The notes under the pieces are model-generated. The model saw only the letters and a list, made by a program, of their open reading frames with translations. It had not been told where the DNA came from and made no database searches. Below are positions 17,793-26,475 of a DNA stretch of 64,000 bases, in pieces. Origin of the DNA: Mucilaginibacter sp. PPCGB 2223 (lineage in GTDB: Bacteria; Bacteroidota; Bacteroidia; Sphingobacteriales; Sphingobacteriaceae); assembly GCF_001705515.1 (NCBI RefSeq), contig NZ_MDJS01000001.1, positions 1,426,001 through 1,490,000 of the forward strand. The letters are read 5' to 3'. Made by a program: the position numbers and the translations under genes. Within the stretch, counting starts at the first letter, position 1; every line of letters starts with the position of its first letter.

Positions 17793-18656
17793 CTATTTAT
17801 TTGCAACCGGCAATACCATTAACGGAATTGAAATATGGCTGATCATTTTTTTGGTATAGCTGACCTGAATGATGGAATCGAAAAAACCATGCAGGTGATG
17901 GCTCATCGCCAACAACTGAATATTATTGTTTTCGCATAGCCAGCCGAGGCCGGTATTAACCTTTTCGGCTTTAATCACTATCGTATCTATTTTATGATAA
18001 TTGGCCTTTTGTGCCAAGTTATTTAACTGATCGTACAAAGCTTGCCGGGTAGCCGCGCTCATATCGCCGTTAGCATAAATATGAGCAAGCAATACCCTCG
18101 CGTCCAACGCTTTGGCCAGCGCAATCACCTGCAACGTGATTGCCAGATCCTGGGCAGGATTATTCAGATCAAGTGCCAGCGCTATCTGTTTAAACTCTTT
18201 AATACTAAAATTTACCGGTATGGTAAGCATAGGCTTTGTAATGGTATCTGCCAATCTTTTGGTGTGATCGCCGATCACAAATTCGGTCACAAAATTTGGC
18301 GAATGTGCTCCGGTAATTATCAAATCTGCATTGTATTCGGCAGCCACTTCTTCTATAACTTCGGCCGCCATACCACCCTGTGTAACGCAGGATATATGTG
18401 GTGTATATGCTCCGGCAGCTTTCAATTTGTATAATTCGTTTTTTAGCTTTTCCAGTTCTTTCCCGCTTTCATCCATCATGATGTCGTACTGATTGGATGG
18501 CCAGACAACAAAGCCGGTTTGTGGTAGTTCGGCCTGGAGGGTCATAGCATTACAAAGAACCACATCCGCACGAAGCTGTTGTGCAAGCGCGTAACCGTAA
18601 CGCGCTGCGTGGATGGAGTTTTCTGAAAAGTCGGTTGCTATCATTATCGTTTTCAT
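17793..18656 (-). CDS. Tandem-domain universal stress protein (USP 3)
   Basis: A 287-residue two-domain USP starting MKTIMIATDFSENS; the second domain opens FKQIALALDLNN. The domain 1 motif is degenerate (GAHS...GDH). The C-terminus ends IPLMVLPV. First gene of the USP 3/142-residue protein/USP 4 operon, with a perfect GTGAC-N4-GTCAC palindrome about 64 bases upstream. Confidence 0.88.
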   Translation of the reverse strand: MKTIMIATDFSENSIHAARYGYALAQQLRADVVLCNAMTLQAELPQTGFVVWPSNQYDIMMDESGKELEKLKNELYKLKAAGAYTPHISCVTQGGMAAEVIEEVAAEYNADLIITGAHSPNFVTEFVIGDHTKRLADTITKPMLTIPVNFSIKEFKQIALALDLNNPAQDLAITLQVIALAKALDARVLLAHIYANGDMSAATRQALYDQLNNLAQKANYHKIDTIVIKAEKVNTGLGWLCENNNIQLLAMSHHLHGFFDSIIQVSYTKKMISHISIPLMVLPVANK

Positions 18657-18713
18657 AGTCTTTACCGTTTAGTTTAACTGTCGTAAAACTCTTCATTAAT
18701 GATAGTATAAACC

Positions 18714-18727
18714 GTGACCATGGTCAC
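18714..18727. promoter_or_regulatory. Crp/Fnr-type operator before the USP 3 operon
   Basis: GTGAC-CATG-GTCAC, perfectly palindromic, centred about 64 bases before the USP 3 start. Confidence 0.65.
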
Positions 18728-18775
18728 CATTTTTGGTGACCCGACAACGTTTATATAACTGGTTAACAGCGGTTT

Positions 18776-19597
18776 TCAGGCGGGCAGCGATTGTATACCG
18801 CCGACCTTTTTTGTATCGTATGTAATAAAAGGCACATAGCTCACTTTGGCTATCTCCCCTTTAAAATACTCGTAATCGCCCCCCGGCATTTGCCAAACTG
18901 CCGAAAACTGCTGCGCATGTTTCTTACCGGAATACTTTAAATAAGCTTTCCATTTATACTGCCTGTAACTGCCATTTTTTGCAGTATAATACCGGTCTTC
19001 TGTTTCAAAGCAAACCGGGTAGCCGGTTTCGTCAAAATGAAACAGACCCGAGGCCGTAATATGGTTATGTGTGATGGTACCTTTTATGCAGAGATCATCG
19101 ACAACTTCCCAGCTTATGTAGTACTGCAATGCGTAGGCTGGCACAAGCATCGTTTCTGCGAGTATGGTAACCAATTCGGCTTTATCCATTTCGGGCCCTG
19201 CGGCTTTACTAATAGTAAATAGATTCAGTAGCTTAATGAGCATTATGCCTGTACCTTTAATATACTCGTCAACAGCATCAAAAGGGATAAAATTCCACAA
19301 AAGCGTTTTCATATACACCAGGCGTACAGGCTCAGGCAATACATTGGTTTGTATACAACGGATGTGGGTCCAATGCCTCCGCGGCGAAAATTTTAGCATA
19401 GCATTTTTCCACTCAATTTGCACTTCGCGTGTACACTCATCTCCGGTTATACCGCAAAAAGCCAGGTAACGTTGCAATATTGGTGGCAGTTCATCCGCCC
19501 GGCGGCAAACTTGTCCGCTCATCTTGAGCTTTTCGGCTGTGTTGAGCCCCGCATTATAAAATTCGCTTGCTGACGGTGAGAGCATACAATAAGTCAA
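18776..19597 (-). CDS. DUF6544-like protein
   Basis: A 273-residue protein that resembles the DUF6544/DUF6920-type hypothetical proteins. It has an N-terminal LPPILQRYLAFCGI block, a central KWNAML..SPRRHW-like region and a beta-rich C-terminal half with DETGYPVCFETEDRYY. The family name is from memory and uncertain. No catalytic motif or signal peptide is seen. The ATG at 19597 overlaps the stop of the 596-residue gene by four bases, so the two are translationally coupled; Met 5 is an alternative start. Confidence 0.6.
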   Translation of the reverse strand: MTYCMLSPSASEFYNAGLNTAEKLKMSGQVCRRADELPPILQRYLAFCGITGDECTREVQIEWKNAMLKFSPRRHWTHIRCIQTNVLPEPVRLVYMKTLLWNFIPFDAVDEYIKGTGIMLIKLLNLFTISKAAGPEMDKAELVTILAETMLVPAYALQYYISWEVVDDLCIKGTITHNHITASGLFHFDETGYPVCFETEDRYYTAKNGSYRQYKWKAYLKYSGKKHAQQFSAVWQMPGGDYEYFKGEIAKVSYVPFITYDTKKVGGIQSLPA

Positions 19598-21384
19598 TCA
19601 AATGCCAATATACTGTGCAGCTTACCTTCCATACGGTTGAGTTCGTCGCTGAATGTCCTGAAAAGCCCGGCTGCTTCTGCAGGCAGCCATTCGGCGCACC
19701 GGTCCTTGTAATAATTAATGCCTTCGTGCAGTTGGGCCTTAAACTTGTTAAAATACTTCTTCTTTTTCTCGTTCAGGTCGTTCATGTGGCTGCGTATATC
19801 ACTTTGCAGGTAGTCGATATACAATTCCAGCTCTTTAATGAAAATATGCGGCCGGGCTACGTTATTGAGCAGATTAACCTTTCCGTAAATATGCCCTACC
19901 ATCTCTTCGAGCGTATAGATTTTACTAAAATAAGCCAGGTTGGGGCCGGGACATACGGCCACCGCAACGTTTTCCTTTGGCTTATTTATTTCGTACTTTA
20001 AATAAGCCGATGAACACAAACCTTCGCAAAGGCAAATCTTCTCGGTTATGCTGTTAAATTGCTGCTCATGCTCGTCCTTTGGCAGATCCAGGTTATTCAA
20101 TTGTTTAATTTTTAAGTTTTGATATTCCCTGGAGGCAGTACAAATGGGCTGCTCTGTAAACTCGGTGTTTGTACAGAGGTATTTTTTTGTGCATGGGCTA
20201 CCCGGCCTGTTTTTTGCCAAACGCTGTAAGCGTTGCTGCTCAATACTGCTGTGTTTAAAGCTGTTAAATAAAATGCCTAAGGGCGATGAATTGCTTAGAT
20301 AGTAATCCGTTTCGGTAGCATTGATAAGTTGCACCAGTGTAGTTTCGTCTACATTGGTAGCTTCCGGAACTAACAGAAACGGGCTACCCCAACCAGTTGC
20401 GTCCAACTGGTAATTACGCATTAAAAAGCTGTTCTCGTCTGCGGTACCTATACCGCCTTGTACACTGATGCGCTGCTGCGGTGCTTTATCCATTGTAAAC
20501 TGCCTGGCCGCTAACACGGGTTGATACAGGTTAAAAAGTTCATCAAGCATCTCCTGCCGCTTTTGCTTAAACTCCTCCAGTATCGGCCCAAGCAAATAAC
20601 CTTCTGTGGCAAAAGCATGGCCGCCGCAGTTCAAACCCGACTCGATACGGAACTCTGAAACCCACAAACCTTTCTTGGCCAGGAATTTGGCCTGTATCAA
20701 TGCCGACCGGAAATCACTCACCTTGAGGATGATCCGTTTTTTGATATGGCCGTTTGTATCGGGGGAAAAATCGGCGAAATTTTCAATATAGCTGTAAAGC
20801 TTAGGGTTCATGCCCGCCGATAATACGATGGATGAATCAAGTTCGCTTTCGGCAAATCCGCGCAAGGCAGCTAAGGCATCGGTATTTTCGTTACCGGTGT
20901 AGTTGCCTGCAGCGTCAAAGTTCATCTTGTCGACTTTAGCCATAATATTTACGTCGATTGAGCCGATGGTCATCCTGCTGCGCAATATATTTTGAAAAAT
21001 GCGCTTGCGTTCGTTATCCGGATATTCCATCATTAATTCGTACCCCAGACGCAGTTGAGAACCATCGGGCAGCAGGTTAAAATACTTTAACAGGTCTGTC
21101 CCTGGTGCAAACTGCTGATTTTGCAATTCGTCAAACTGCCGCTTAACATACCTGTTTACCATATTAAGATAAGCAGTGATGCGCCTGGCGCGGCTATCGG
21201 GAGCAGACTTCGGGATTGCTACAAACTCGTCATTATTTGCCCGGGTATGATATTCGCGCATACGCTCAACTAACTCATCGTCGACTATCGACATTACAGA
21301 TGAGATGCCGTAACGTGCCACCTTTAGCGGCGTATCTACCGAATAACCAAGTCCTAAAACGGGAATGTGAAATGTATGGCTCAT
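19594..21384 (-). CDS. Unrecognised 596-residue protein with nitronate-monooxygenase-like motifs
   Basis: A long cytoplasmic protein whose family I do not recognise. The N-terminal 330 residues look like a TIM barrel: HIPVLGLGYSVDTPLKVARY at the start, SGLNCGGHAFATEG (compare EAGGH in nitronate monooxygenases), then VQGGIGTADEN and GSPFLLVPEATNV, which parallel the FMN-phosphate and final loops of that fold. The C-terminal part has cysteine groups (CTKKYLC...C, CLCEGLC, CPGP) and a helical tail. It is divergent from ccoI, shares a Crp/Fnr-type site with it, and is coupled to the DUF6544-like gene. A flavin enzyme tied to microaerobic respiration is a guess. Confidence 0.55.
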   Translation of the reverse strand: MSHTFHIPVLGLGYSVDTPLKVARYGISSVMSIVDDELVERMREYHTRANNDEFVAIPKSAPDSRARRITAYLNMVNRYVKRQFDELQNQQFAPGTDLLKYFNLLPDGSQLRLGYELMMEYPDNERKRIFQNILRSRMTIGSIDVNIMAKVDKMNFDAAGNYTGNENTDALAALRGFAESELDSSIVLSAGMNPKLYSYIENFADFSPDTNGHIKKRIILKVSDFRSALIQAKFLAKKGLWVSEFRIESGLNCGGHAFATEGYLLGPILEEFKQKRQEMLDELFNLYQPVLAARQFTMDKAPQQRISVQGGIGTADENSFLMRNYQLDATGWGSPFLLVPEATNVDETTLVQLINATETDYYLSNSSPLGILFNSFKHSSIEQQRLQRLAKNRPGSPCTKKYLCTNTEFTEQPICTASREYQNLKIKQLNNLDLPKDEHEQQFNSITEKICLCEGLCSSAYLKYEINKPKENVAVAVCPGPNLAYFSKIYTLEEMVGHIYGKVNLLNNVARPHIFIKELELYIDYLQSDIRSHMNDLNEKKKKYFNKFKAQLHEGINYYKDRCAEWLPAEAAGLFRTFSDELNRMEGKLHSILAFD

Positions 21385-21431
21385 ATTTTAAAAGTATTTG
21401 CCAAAACTATCGAGACGTCTGCGTTTAAAAA

Positions 21432-21445
21432 TTGACGACCGTCAC
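21432..21445. promoter_or_regulatory. Crp/Fnr-type operator between the 596-residue gene and ccoI
   Basis: TTGAC-GACC-GTCAC with a perfect TGAC/GTCA core. It is about 55 bases from the minus-strand start and 80 bases from ccoI, so it could serve both. Confidence 0.65.
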
Positions 21446-21517
21446 ATTTTAAAAAGTCTCCGGTCATTCTTTTCCACACTGCTCAATCTGATTTTTGGTC
21501 GCAAAAAAAAGTAAGAA

Positions 21518-23908
21518 ATGAAGCAAGGCGCAATCATCGAAAAAACCTGTTGTTACCACTGCGGCGACGAATGCACGACTACCGATTATGTAATTGACGA
21601 CAAGCAGTTTTGCTGTCACGGTTGCAAAAGCGTTTACCAGGTTTTATCTGCGAACCAGCTTTGCAGTTATTACAAGTACAACGATCATCCGGGCGCTACA
21701 CGGAATCGTACCGATAAACGTTTTGATTACCTGAGCGAACCGGGCATTATTAGCGAACTGCTCGATTACAGCGACGACCATGTAAGCATTGTTACCTTTT
21801 ACATTCCACATATCCACTGCAGTTCGTGCCTTTGGCTGCTCGAACAATTGAATAAAATCAACCCCGCCGTCCACTATTGCCGCGTGGATTTTTTAAAAAA
21901 ACAGTTGAGCATCCGGTTCGACCATCGTAAACTTAGCCTGCAGCAGTTGGTTGAGTTATTATTCGATATCGGGTATGAGCCGCTCATCAGTTTACACGAT
22001 ATCATCAAGGATCAAAACAATGCCAATAAAGATAACCTGGTACAGAAAATAGCGGTTGCAGGTTTTTGTTTTGGCAACGTGATGCTGTTAAGCTTCCCCG
22101 AGTATTTTGGATTGTCGGTTTACGAGCAAAATTTCAAACACTTTTTTGGATGGCTTAACGTACTGTTTTCCCTGCCGGTTGTTTTTTACAGTGGCAGGGG
22201 ATATTTTCAATCGGCATGGCAAAATCTGCGTAACAAGGTATTGAACATCGATTTCCCGCTTGCGTTAGGCATCGCGGTTTTGTTTTTGAGGACATTGTTT
22301 GAAGTAGCAAGCCATACCGGCGCCGGCTTTGCCGACACACTTTGCGGGCTTGTTTTCTTTTTGCTTGTAGGTAAGTTTGTGCAAAAGAAAACCTATCACC
22401 ACCTGTCGTTCGAACGTGATTACCGCTCGTTTTTCCCGGTTGCTGTAAGTACCATCACGCCAAACGGCGAAAAGCCCGTTAAGTTATCCGAATTATCTGT
22501 CGGGCATCGCATTATTATACGCAATAACGAAATAGTCCCGGCTGACGCTATACTGCTTAAAGGTAACGCACTGGTTGATTTTAGTTTCGTGACAGGTGAA
22601 ACACTGCCCGTCGGCAAGGTTTTGGGCGAAATTATATATGCAGGCGGCCGTCAGACCGGTGAGGCTCTTGAGATGGAGGTAGTGAAACCTGTTTCGCAAA
22701 GCTATCTTACACAACTGTGGAACAACGAAGCATTTTCCCGGCAGCAGGATGACCGGATGCGCACCTTCAATCAAAAGGTCAGCAAATATTTCACCATTGT
22801 TTTGCTCATTATTGCGTTTGGATCGTTGTCATACTGGCTGCCTTCCGATATCCGGCGCGGCTTTGCCGCGTTTACGGCGGTATTAATAGTGGCCTGTCCC
22901 TGCGCACTGGCATTGAGCACGCCGTTTACCATGTCGGCAGCGTTAAGCATTTTCGATAAAAACCTCTTCTATCTCAAAAATACCGCTGTAGTTGAGCAGA
23001 TGGCGGGCATTAACACCCTTGTATTTGATAAAACCGGGACTATTACCGCCAGCGATGACACCGAAATTAAACAGGAACTGGCTTTAACCGACAGGCAAAG
23101 GCAATTGGTATACAGCGCATGCATCAATTCGGCTCACCCGTTAAGCATGATGGTGTGCCGCGAATTAAAGGGAACCAAACGCCTCGAAACGTCAACCTAT
23201 CTCGAAATTCCGGGCAAGGGCATATTAGCAACAATAGACGGTGATGAGCTGCGCATTGGCAACTCCAAATTGGTTTTTGGGCAGCCGGGCGAAGCCGGCG
23301 ATGTTACCAAAGTGCACCTTATGATTAACGAACGGTATTTAGGGTATTTTGCTTTAGAACACCGGTACCGCCCCGGCCTTGATGTTTTACCAGGTTTGGG
23401 AAAAGATTACGATACCTACCTTTTATCGGGCGACAAAGATTATGAACGCAACAGGTTAAAATCCTTTTTCTCCGTGGAAGACAAAATGCTCTTCAACAGC
23501 TCACCGCAGGATAAGCTCGACTTTATTGACAAGCTGCAAACCGGCGGAGGCTGCGTAATGATGTTTGGCGACGGGCTCAACGATTCGGGCGCACTAAAAC
23601 AAAGCAACCTGGGTGTGGCCGTAACCGATAACGTCAACAACTTCACCCCCGGCAGCGATGCCATCCTGGATGGGAGATCATTTGATAAACTACCCTCATT
23701 TTTGAGGTTTTCTAAAGATACGGTAAATATCATCCACATATCTTTTTTGATTTCGCTTACCTACAATTTAATCGGGTTAAGTTACGCTGTAACCGGCAAT
23801 CTTTCGCCATTGATAGCGGCAATTTTAATGCCCCTCAGTACGGCAACCATCATTTCATTCACAAGCATCGCCACACATTTCATGGCAAAAAAACGCAGGT
23901 TAATATGA
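21518..23908 (+). CDS. ccoI: CcoI/FixI-type copper P1B ATPase
   Basis: A 796-residue P1B ATPase with an extended N-terminus: a cysteine-rich region (CCYHCGDEC and FCCHGCKSVYQ, about 11-45), an HMA-like domain with CSSCLWLLEQ (about 108-120), membrane helices, the actuator motif TGE, the ion-pathway motif CPC (ACPCALALSTPF), DKTGT phosphorylation loop and GDGLNDSGAL hinge. This is the CcoI/FixI type, which moves copper for assembly of the cbb3 oxidase. It heads the ccoI-ccoS-ccoNO-ccoQ-ccoP-ccoG-ccoH cluster, is preceded by a Crp/Fnr-type site, and overlaps ccoS by four bases. Confidence 0.95.
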   Translation: MKQGAIIEKTCCYHCGDECTTTDYVIDDKQFCCHGCKSVYQVLSANQLCSYYKYNDHPGATRNRTDKRFDYLSEPGIISELLDYSDDHVSIVTFYIPHIHCSSCLWLLEQLNKINPAVHYCRVDFLKKQLSIRFDHRKLSLQQLVELLFDIGYEPLISLHDIIKDQNNANKDNLVQKIAVAGFCFGNVMLLSFPEYFGLSVYEQNFKHFFGWLNVLFSLPVVFYSGRGYFQSAWQNLRNKVLNIDFPLALGIAVLFLRTLFEVASHTGAGFADTLCGLVFFLLVGKFVQKKTYHHLSFERDYRSFFPVAVSTITPNGEKPVKLSELSVGHRIIIRNNEIVPADAILLKGNALVDFSFVTGETLPVGKVLGEIIYAGGRQTGEALEMEVVKPVSQSYLTQLWNNEAFSRQQDDRMRTFNQKVSKYFTIVLLIIAFGSLSYWLPSDIRRGFAAFTAVLIVACPCALALSTPFTMSAALSIFDKNLFYLKNTAVVEQMAGINTLVFDKTGTITASDDTEIKQELALTDRQRQLVYSACINSAHPLSMMVCRELKGTKRLETSTYLEIPGKGILATIDGDELRIGNSKLVFGQPGEAGDVTKVHLMINERYLGYFALEHRYRPGLDVLPGLGKDYDTYLLSGDKDYERNRLKSFFSVEDKMLFNSSPQDKLDFIDKLQTGGGCVMMFGDGLNDSGALKQSNLGVAVTDNVNNFTPGSDAILDGRSFDKLPSFLRFSKDTVNIIHISFLISLTYNLIGLSYAVTGNLSPLIAAILMPLSTATIISFTSIATHFMAKKRRLI

Positions 23909-24063
23909 GTATCATTTATTTTTTGATCGGGTGCAGCGTTTTGCTGGCACTTGTGTTTTTAGCAGCTTTTTTCTGGGCACAACGCAGCGGGCAGAACGAT
24001 GATCTGTACACTCCCTCCGTAAGGATATTGCTCGAAGAGGATGATAATGAGCTTCAAAAGTGA
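23905..24063 (+). CDS. ccoS: cbb3 oxidase assembly protein CcoS
   Basis: A short gene of 52 residues. It begins MSIIYFLIGCSVLLALVFLA, one membrane helix, followed by a short tail with GQNDDLYTPSVRILLEED, which matches the CcoS/FixS pattern (GQfdD...PsvriL). CcoS is needed for cofactor insertion in cbb3 oxidases. It starts within the ccoI stop (ATGA). Its own stop codon lies inside a Crp/Fnr-type site that precedes ccoNO. Confidence 0.92.
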   Translation: MSIIYFLIGCSVLLALVFLAAFFWAQRSGQNDDLYTPSVRILLEEDDNELQK

Positions 24064-24073
24064 CTTCCATCAT
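24060..24073. promoter_or_regulatory. Crp/Fnr-type operator before ccoNO
   Basis: GTGAC-TTCC-ATCAT, overlapping the ccoS stop codon and centred about 80 bases before the ccoNO ATG. It has the same half-sites as the one before USP 1. Confidence 0.55.
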
Positions 24074-24117
24074 GTTTAAAACCAATTTATATCATTCCGT
24101 GCCCGATAGCGCACAAA

Positions 24118-24125
24118 TAGTTTTG
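24118..24125 (+). promoter_or_regulatory. Possible Bacteroidota -7 promoter element before ccoNO
   Basis: TAGTTTTG matches the Bacteroidota -7 consensus TAnnTTTG and lies about 20 bases before the ccoNO ATG. No good -33 element is visible at the usual spacing, so the call is weak. Confidence 0.3.
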
Positions 24126-24145
24126 CAACCATAACAATACAATAT

Positions 24146-26275
24146 ATGCAACCCGAAAAATTTTACTACGATAACAAGATCGTTCGCAACTTTGGCATAG
24201 CCACAGTTATCTGGGGGATAATAGGCATGCTGGTTGGCTTGATTGTAGCCATTCAGCTATATCATCCTGCGGCCAATATGGGCAACCAGTATACCACGTT
24301 CGGCCGCATCAGGCCGCTGCATACCAATGCTGTGATATTTGCCTTTGTGGGTAACGCCATATTTATGGGCGTTTATTATTCGCTTCAGCGCTTGCTTAAA
24401 GCGCGCATGTTCAGCGATATTTTAAGCAAGATCCACTTCTGGGGCTGGCAGCTCATTATTGTTTCGGCGGTAATAACCTTACCTCTCGGTTTAACTACTT
24501 CTCATGAATATGCCGAGCTTGAATGGCCCATTGATATCGCCATTACCCTGATATGGGTAGTATTCGGCATCAATATGTTCGGTACGATCTTCAAACGCCG
24601 TGAGCGGCATTTGTATGTAGCCATCTGGTTTTACATTGCCACGTTTGTAACCATCGCGGTATTACATATTGTAAACTCATTCGAATTACCTGTTTCTGCA
24701 TTTAAAAGCTATATGGTTTATGCCGGCGTTCAGGATGCCCTCGTTCAGTGGTGGTACGGGCACAACGCCGTTGCATTCTTTCTAACCACGCCATACCTGG
24801 GCATGATGTATTATTTCCTGCCTAAAATGGCAAACAGGCCTATTTATTCGTACAAGCTTAGTATACTCCACTTTTGGGCGCTGATATTTATCTATATCTG
24901 GGCCGGCCCGCACCACCTGTTGTATACCACATTGCCGGGCTGGGCACAATCGCTGGGGGTAGCATTTTCGGTAATGCTTATTGCACCAAGCTGGGGTGGC
25001 ATGATCAACGGTCTGCTGACATTACGCGGTGCCTGGGATAAAGTTCGCGACGATGTGGTGCTTAAGTTTATGGTTGTGGGCCTCACCGCTTACGGTATGG
25101 CAACCTTCGAAGGGCCCATGCTTTCGCTTAAACAAGTGAACGCCATTGCCCACTTTACCGACTGGATCATTGCACACGTACACGTTGGCGCTCTTGGCTG
25201 GAACGGTTTCTTAACTTTTGCCATCCTATACTGGCTGATACCGCGTATCTATAAAACCGAATTGTATTCTAAAAAACTGGCATCCTTCCATTTCTGGATC
25301 GGCACACTGGGCATCCTGTTTTACGCCATCCCCATGTACTGGGCTGGTTTTACACAAGGCTTAATGCTTAAAGAGTTCACACCCGAAGGTATACTCAAAT
25401 ATTCGAGCTTTTTAGAAACCACTTTACGCATCATCCCAATGCACGTGATGCGTTCGGTTGGCGGCAGCTTGTATCTATTGGGTGTGATTGTAATGGGGTA
25501 TAACCTGGCAAAAACTATGCTTGCAGGCAAGCTGGTAGCCAACGAGGCCGCACAGGCTATGCCGTTAGAACCCGTTCACACCATAACGCCCGAACTAAGC
25601 TGGCACCGCAGGCTCGAGCGCAAGCCTATCAAAATGATGCTGGCAGCACTGGTGGTGATACTCATCGGCACATTTATAGAGCTGATGCCTACGCTGACCA
25701 TCTCATCAAATGTACCAACTATTGCCAGCGTTAAGCCTTATACCCCGCTTGAGTTACAAGGGCGCGACATTTACATACGCGAAGGCTGCTCCAACTGTCA
25801 TTCGCAAACTATCCGCCCTTTCCGTTCTGAAACGGAGCGCTATGGTGAGTATAGCAAAGCCGGCGAATTTGTTTACGATCACCCGTTTTTATGGGGTTCG
25901 AAACGCACCGGGCCTGATCTGGCGCGCGAAGGCGGCAAGTACGGCAATGCCTGGCATTATAACCACCTGATGGATCCGCGGTTAATGTCGCCTGGCAGTA
26001 TCATGCCAAATTACGACTGGCTCATCTCGCAAACATTGGATACTTCGCTAACCGCCGCTAAAATAAATGCAATGCGCACACTGGGTGTACCATACCCCGC
26101 TGGTTACGATAAAACAGCCAATCGCGATTTGGATAAGCAAGCCGGGGTCATCGCCGATGACCTGGCTAAAAACCACATGAAAGTGATGAAAAACAAGGAA
26201 ATCATTGCGATCATAGCTTATTTACAAAGGCTCGGAACCGACATAAAAGCTTCAAAAACAGCTAACAACAATTAA
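24146..26275 (+). CDS. ccoNO: cbb3 cytochrome c oxidase, fused subunits I and II (CcoNO)
   Basis: A 709-residue fusion. Residues 1-470 are CcoN: heme and copper ligands are seen at His59 (RPLHTN), His206 (WYGHNAV), His256-257 (GPHHLL) and His344/346 (AHVHVG). After a linker and one more helix (about 495-520), residues 535-709 are CcoO, with the heme c site CSNCH (548-552) and a likely Met ligand in the PGSIMPNYDWL stretch. The complex reduces oxygen to water with high affinity at the inner membrane and pumps protons. N-O fusion is usual in Bacteroidota. Confidence 0.96.
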   Translation: MQPEKFYYDNKIVRNFGIATVIWGIIGMLVGLIVAIQLYHPAANMGNQYTTFGRIRPLHTNAVIFAFVGNAIFMGVYYSLQRLLKARMFSDILSKIHFWGWQLIIVSAVITLPLGLTTSHEYAELEWPIDIAITLIWVVFGINMFGTIFKRRERHLYVAIWFYIATFVTIAVLHIVNSFELPVSAFKSYMVYAGVQDALVQWWYGHNAVAFFLTTPYLGMMYYFLPKMANRPIYSYKLSILHFWALIFIYIWAGPHHLLYTTLPGWAQSLGVAFSVMLIAPSWGGMINGLLTLRGAWDKVRDDVVLKFMVVGLTAYGMATFEGPMLSLKQVNAIAHFTDWIIAHVHVGALGWNGFLTFAILYWLIPRIYKTELYSKKLASFHFWIGTLGILFYAIPMYWAGFTQGLMLKEFTPEGILKYSSFLETTLRIIPMHVMRSVGGSLYLLGVIVMGYNLAKTMLAGKLVANEAAQAMPLEPVHTITPELSWHRRLERKPIKMMLAALVVILIGTFIELMPTLTISSNVPTIASVKPYTPLELQGRDIYIREGCSNCHSQTIRPFRSETERYGEYSKAGEFVYDHPFLWGSKRTGPDLAREGGKYGNAWHYNHLMDPRLMSPGSIMPNYDWLISQTLDTSLTAAKINAMRTLGVPYPAGYDKTANRDLDKQAGVIADDLAKNHMKVMKNKEIIAIIAYLQRLGTDIKASKTANNN

Positions 26276-26279
26276 AGCC

Positions 26280-26462
26280 ATGTTTAAACAATTCACCGAA
26301 AATATACAGGGTAACCAGGTTTACCTTCTTTTCTCGCTGGCCATATTTCTTGTATTCTTCATTGTAGTTACGATAGTGCTGCTGCGTTTGCAGAAAAAAT
26401 ATGTCGACCACATGAGCGATTTGCCCTTGCAGGATAATTTGAGCAGTACAACACACAATTAA
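26280..26462 (+). CDS. ccoQ: cbb3 oxidase subunit CcoQ-like
   Basis: A 60-residue protein with a single membrane helix (about 14-38) ending in LLRLQKKY. Its position between ccoNO and ccoP matches CcoQ (subunit IV). The sequence itself is too short for a firm family match, so the call leans on context. Confidence 0.8.
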   Translation: MFKQFTENIQGNQVYLLFSLAIFLVFFIVVTIVLLRLQKKYVDHMSDLPLQDNLSSTTHN

Positions 26463-26475
26463 TATAATTACCGTC

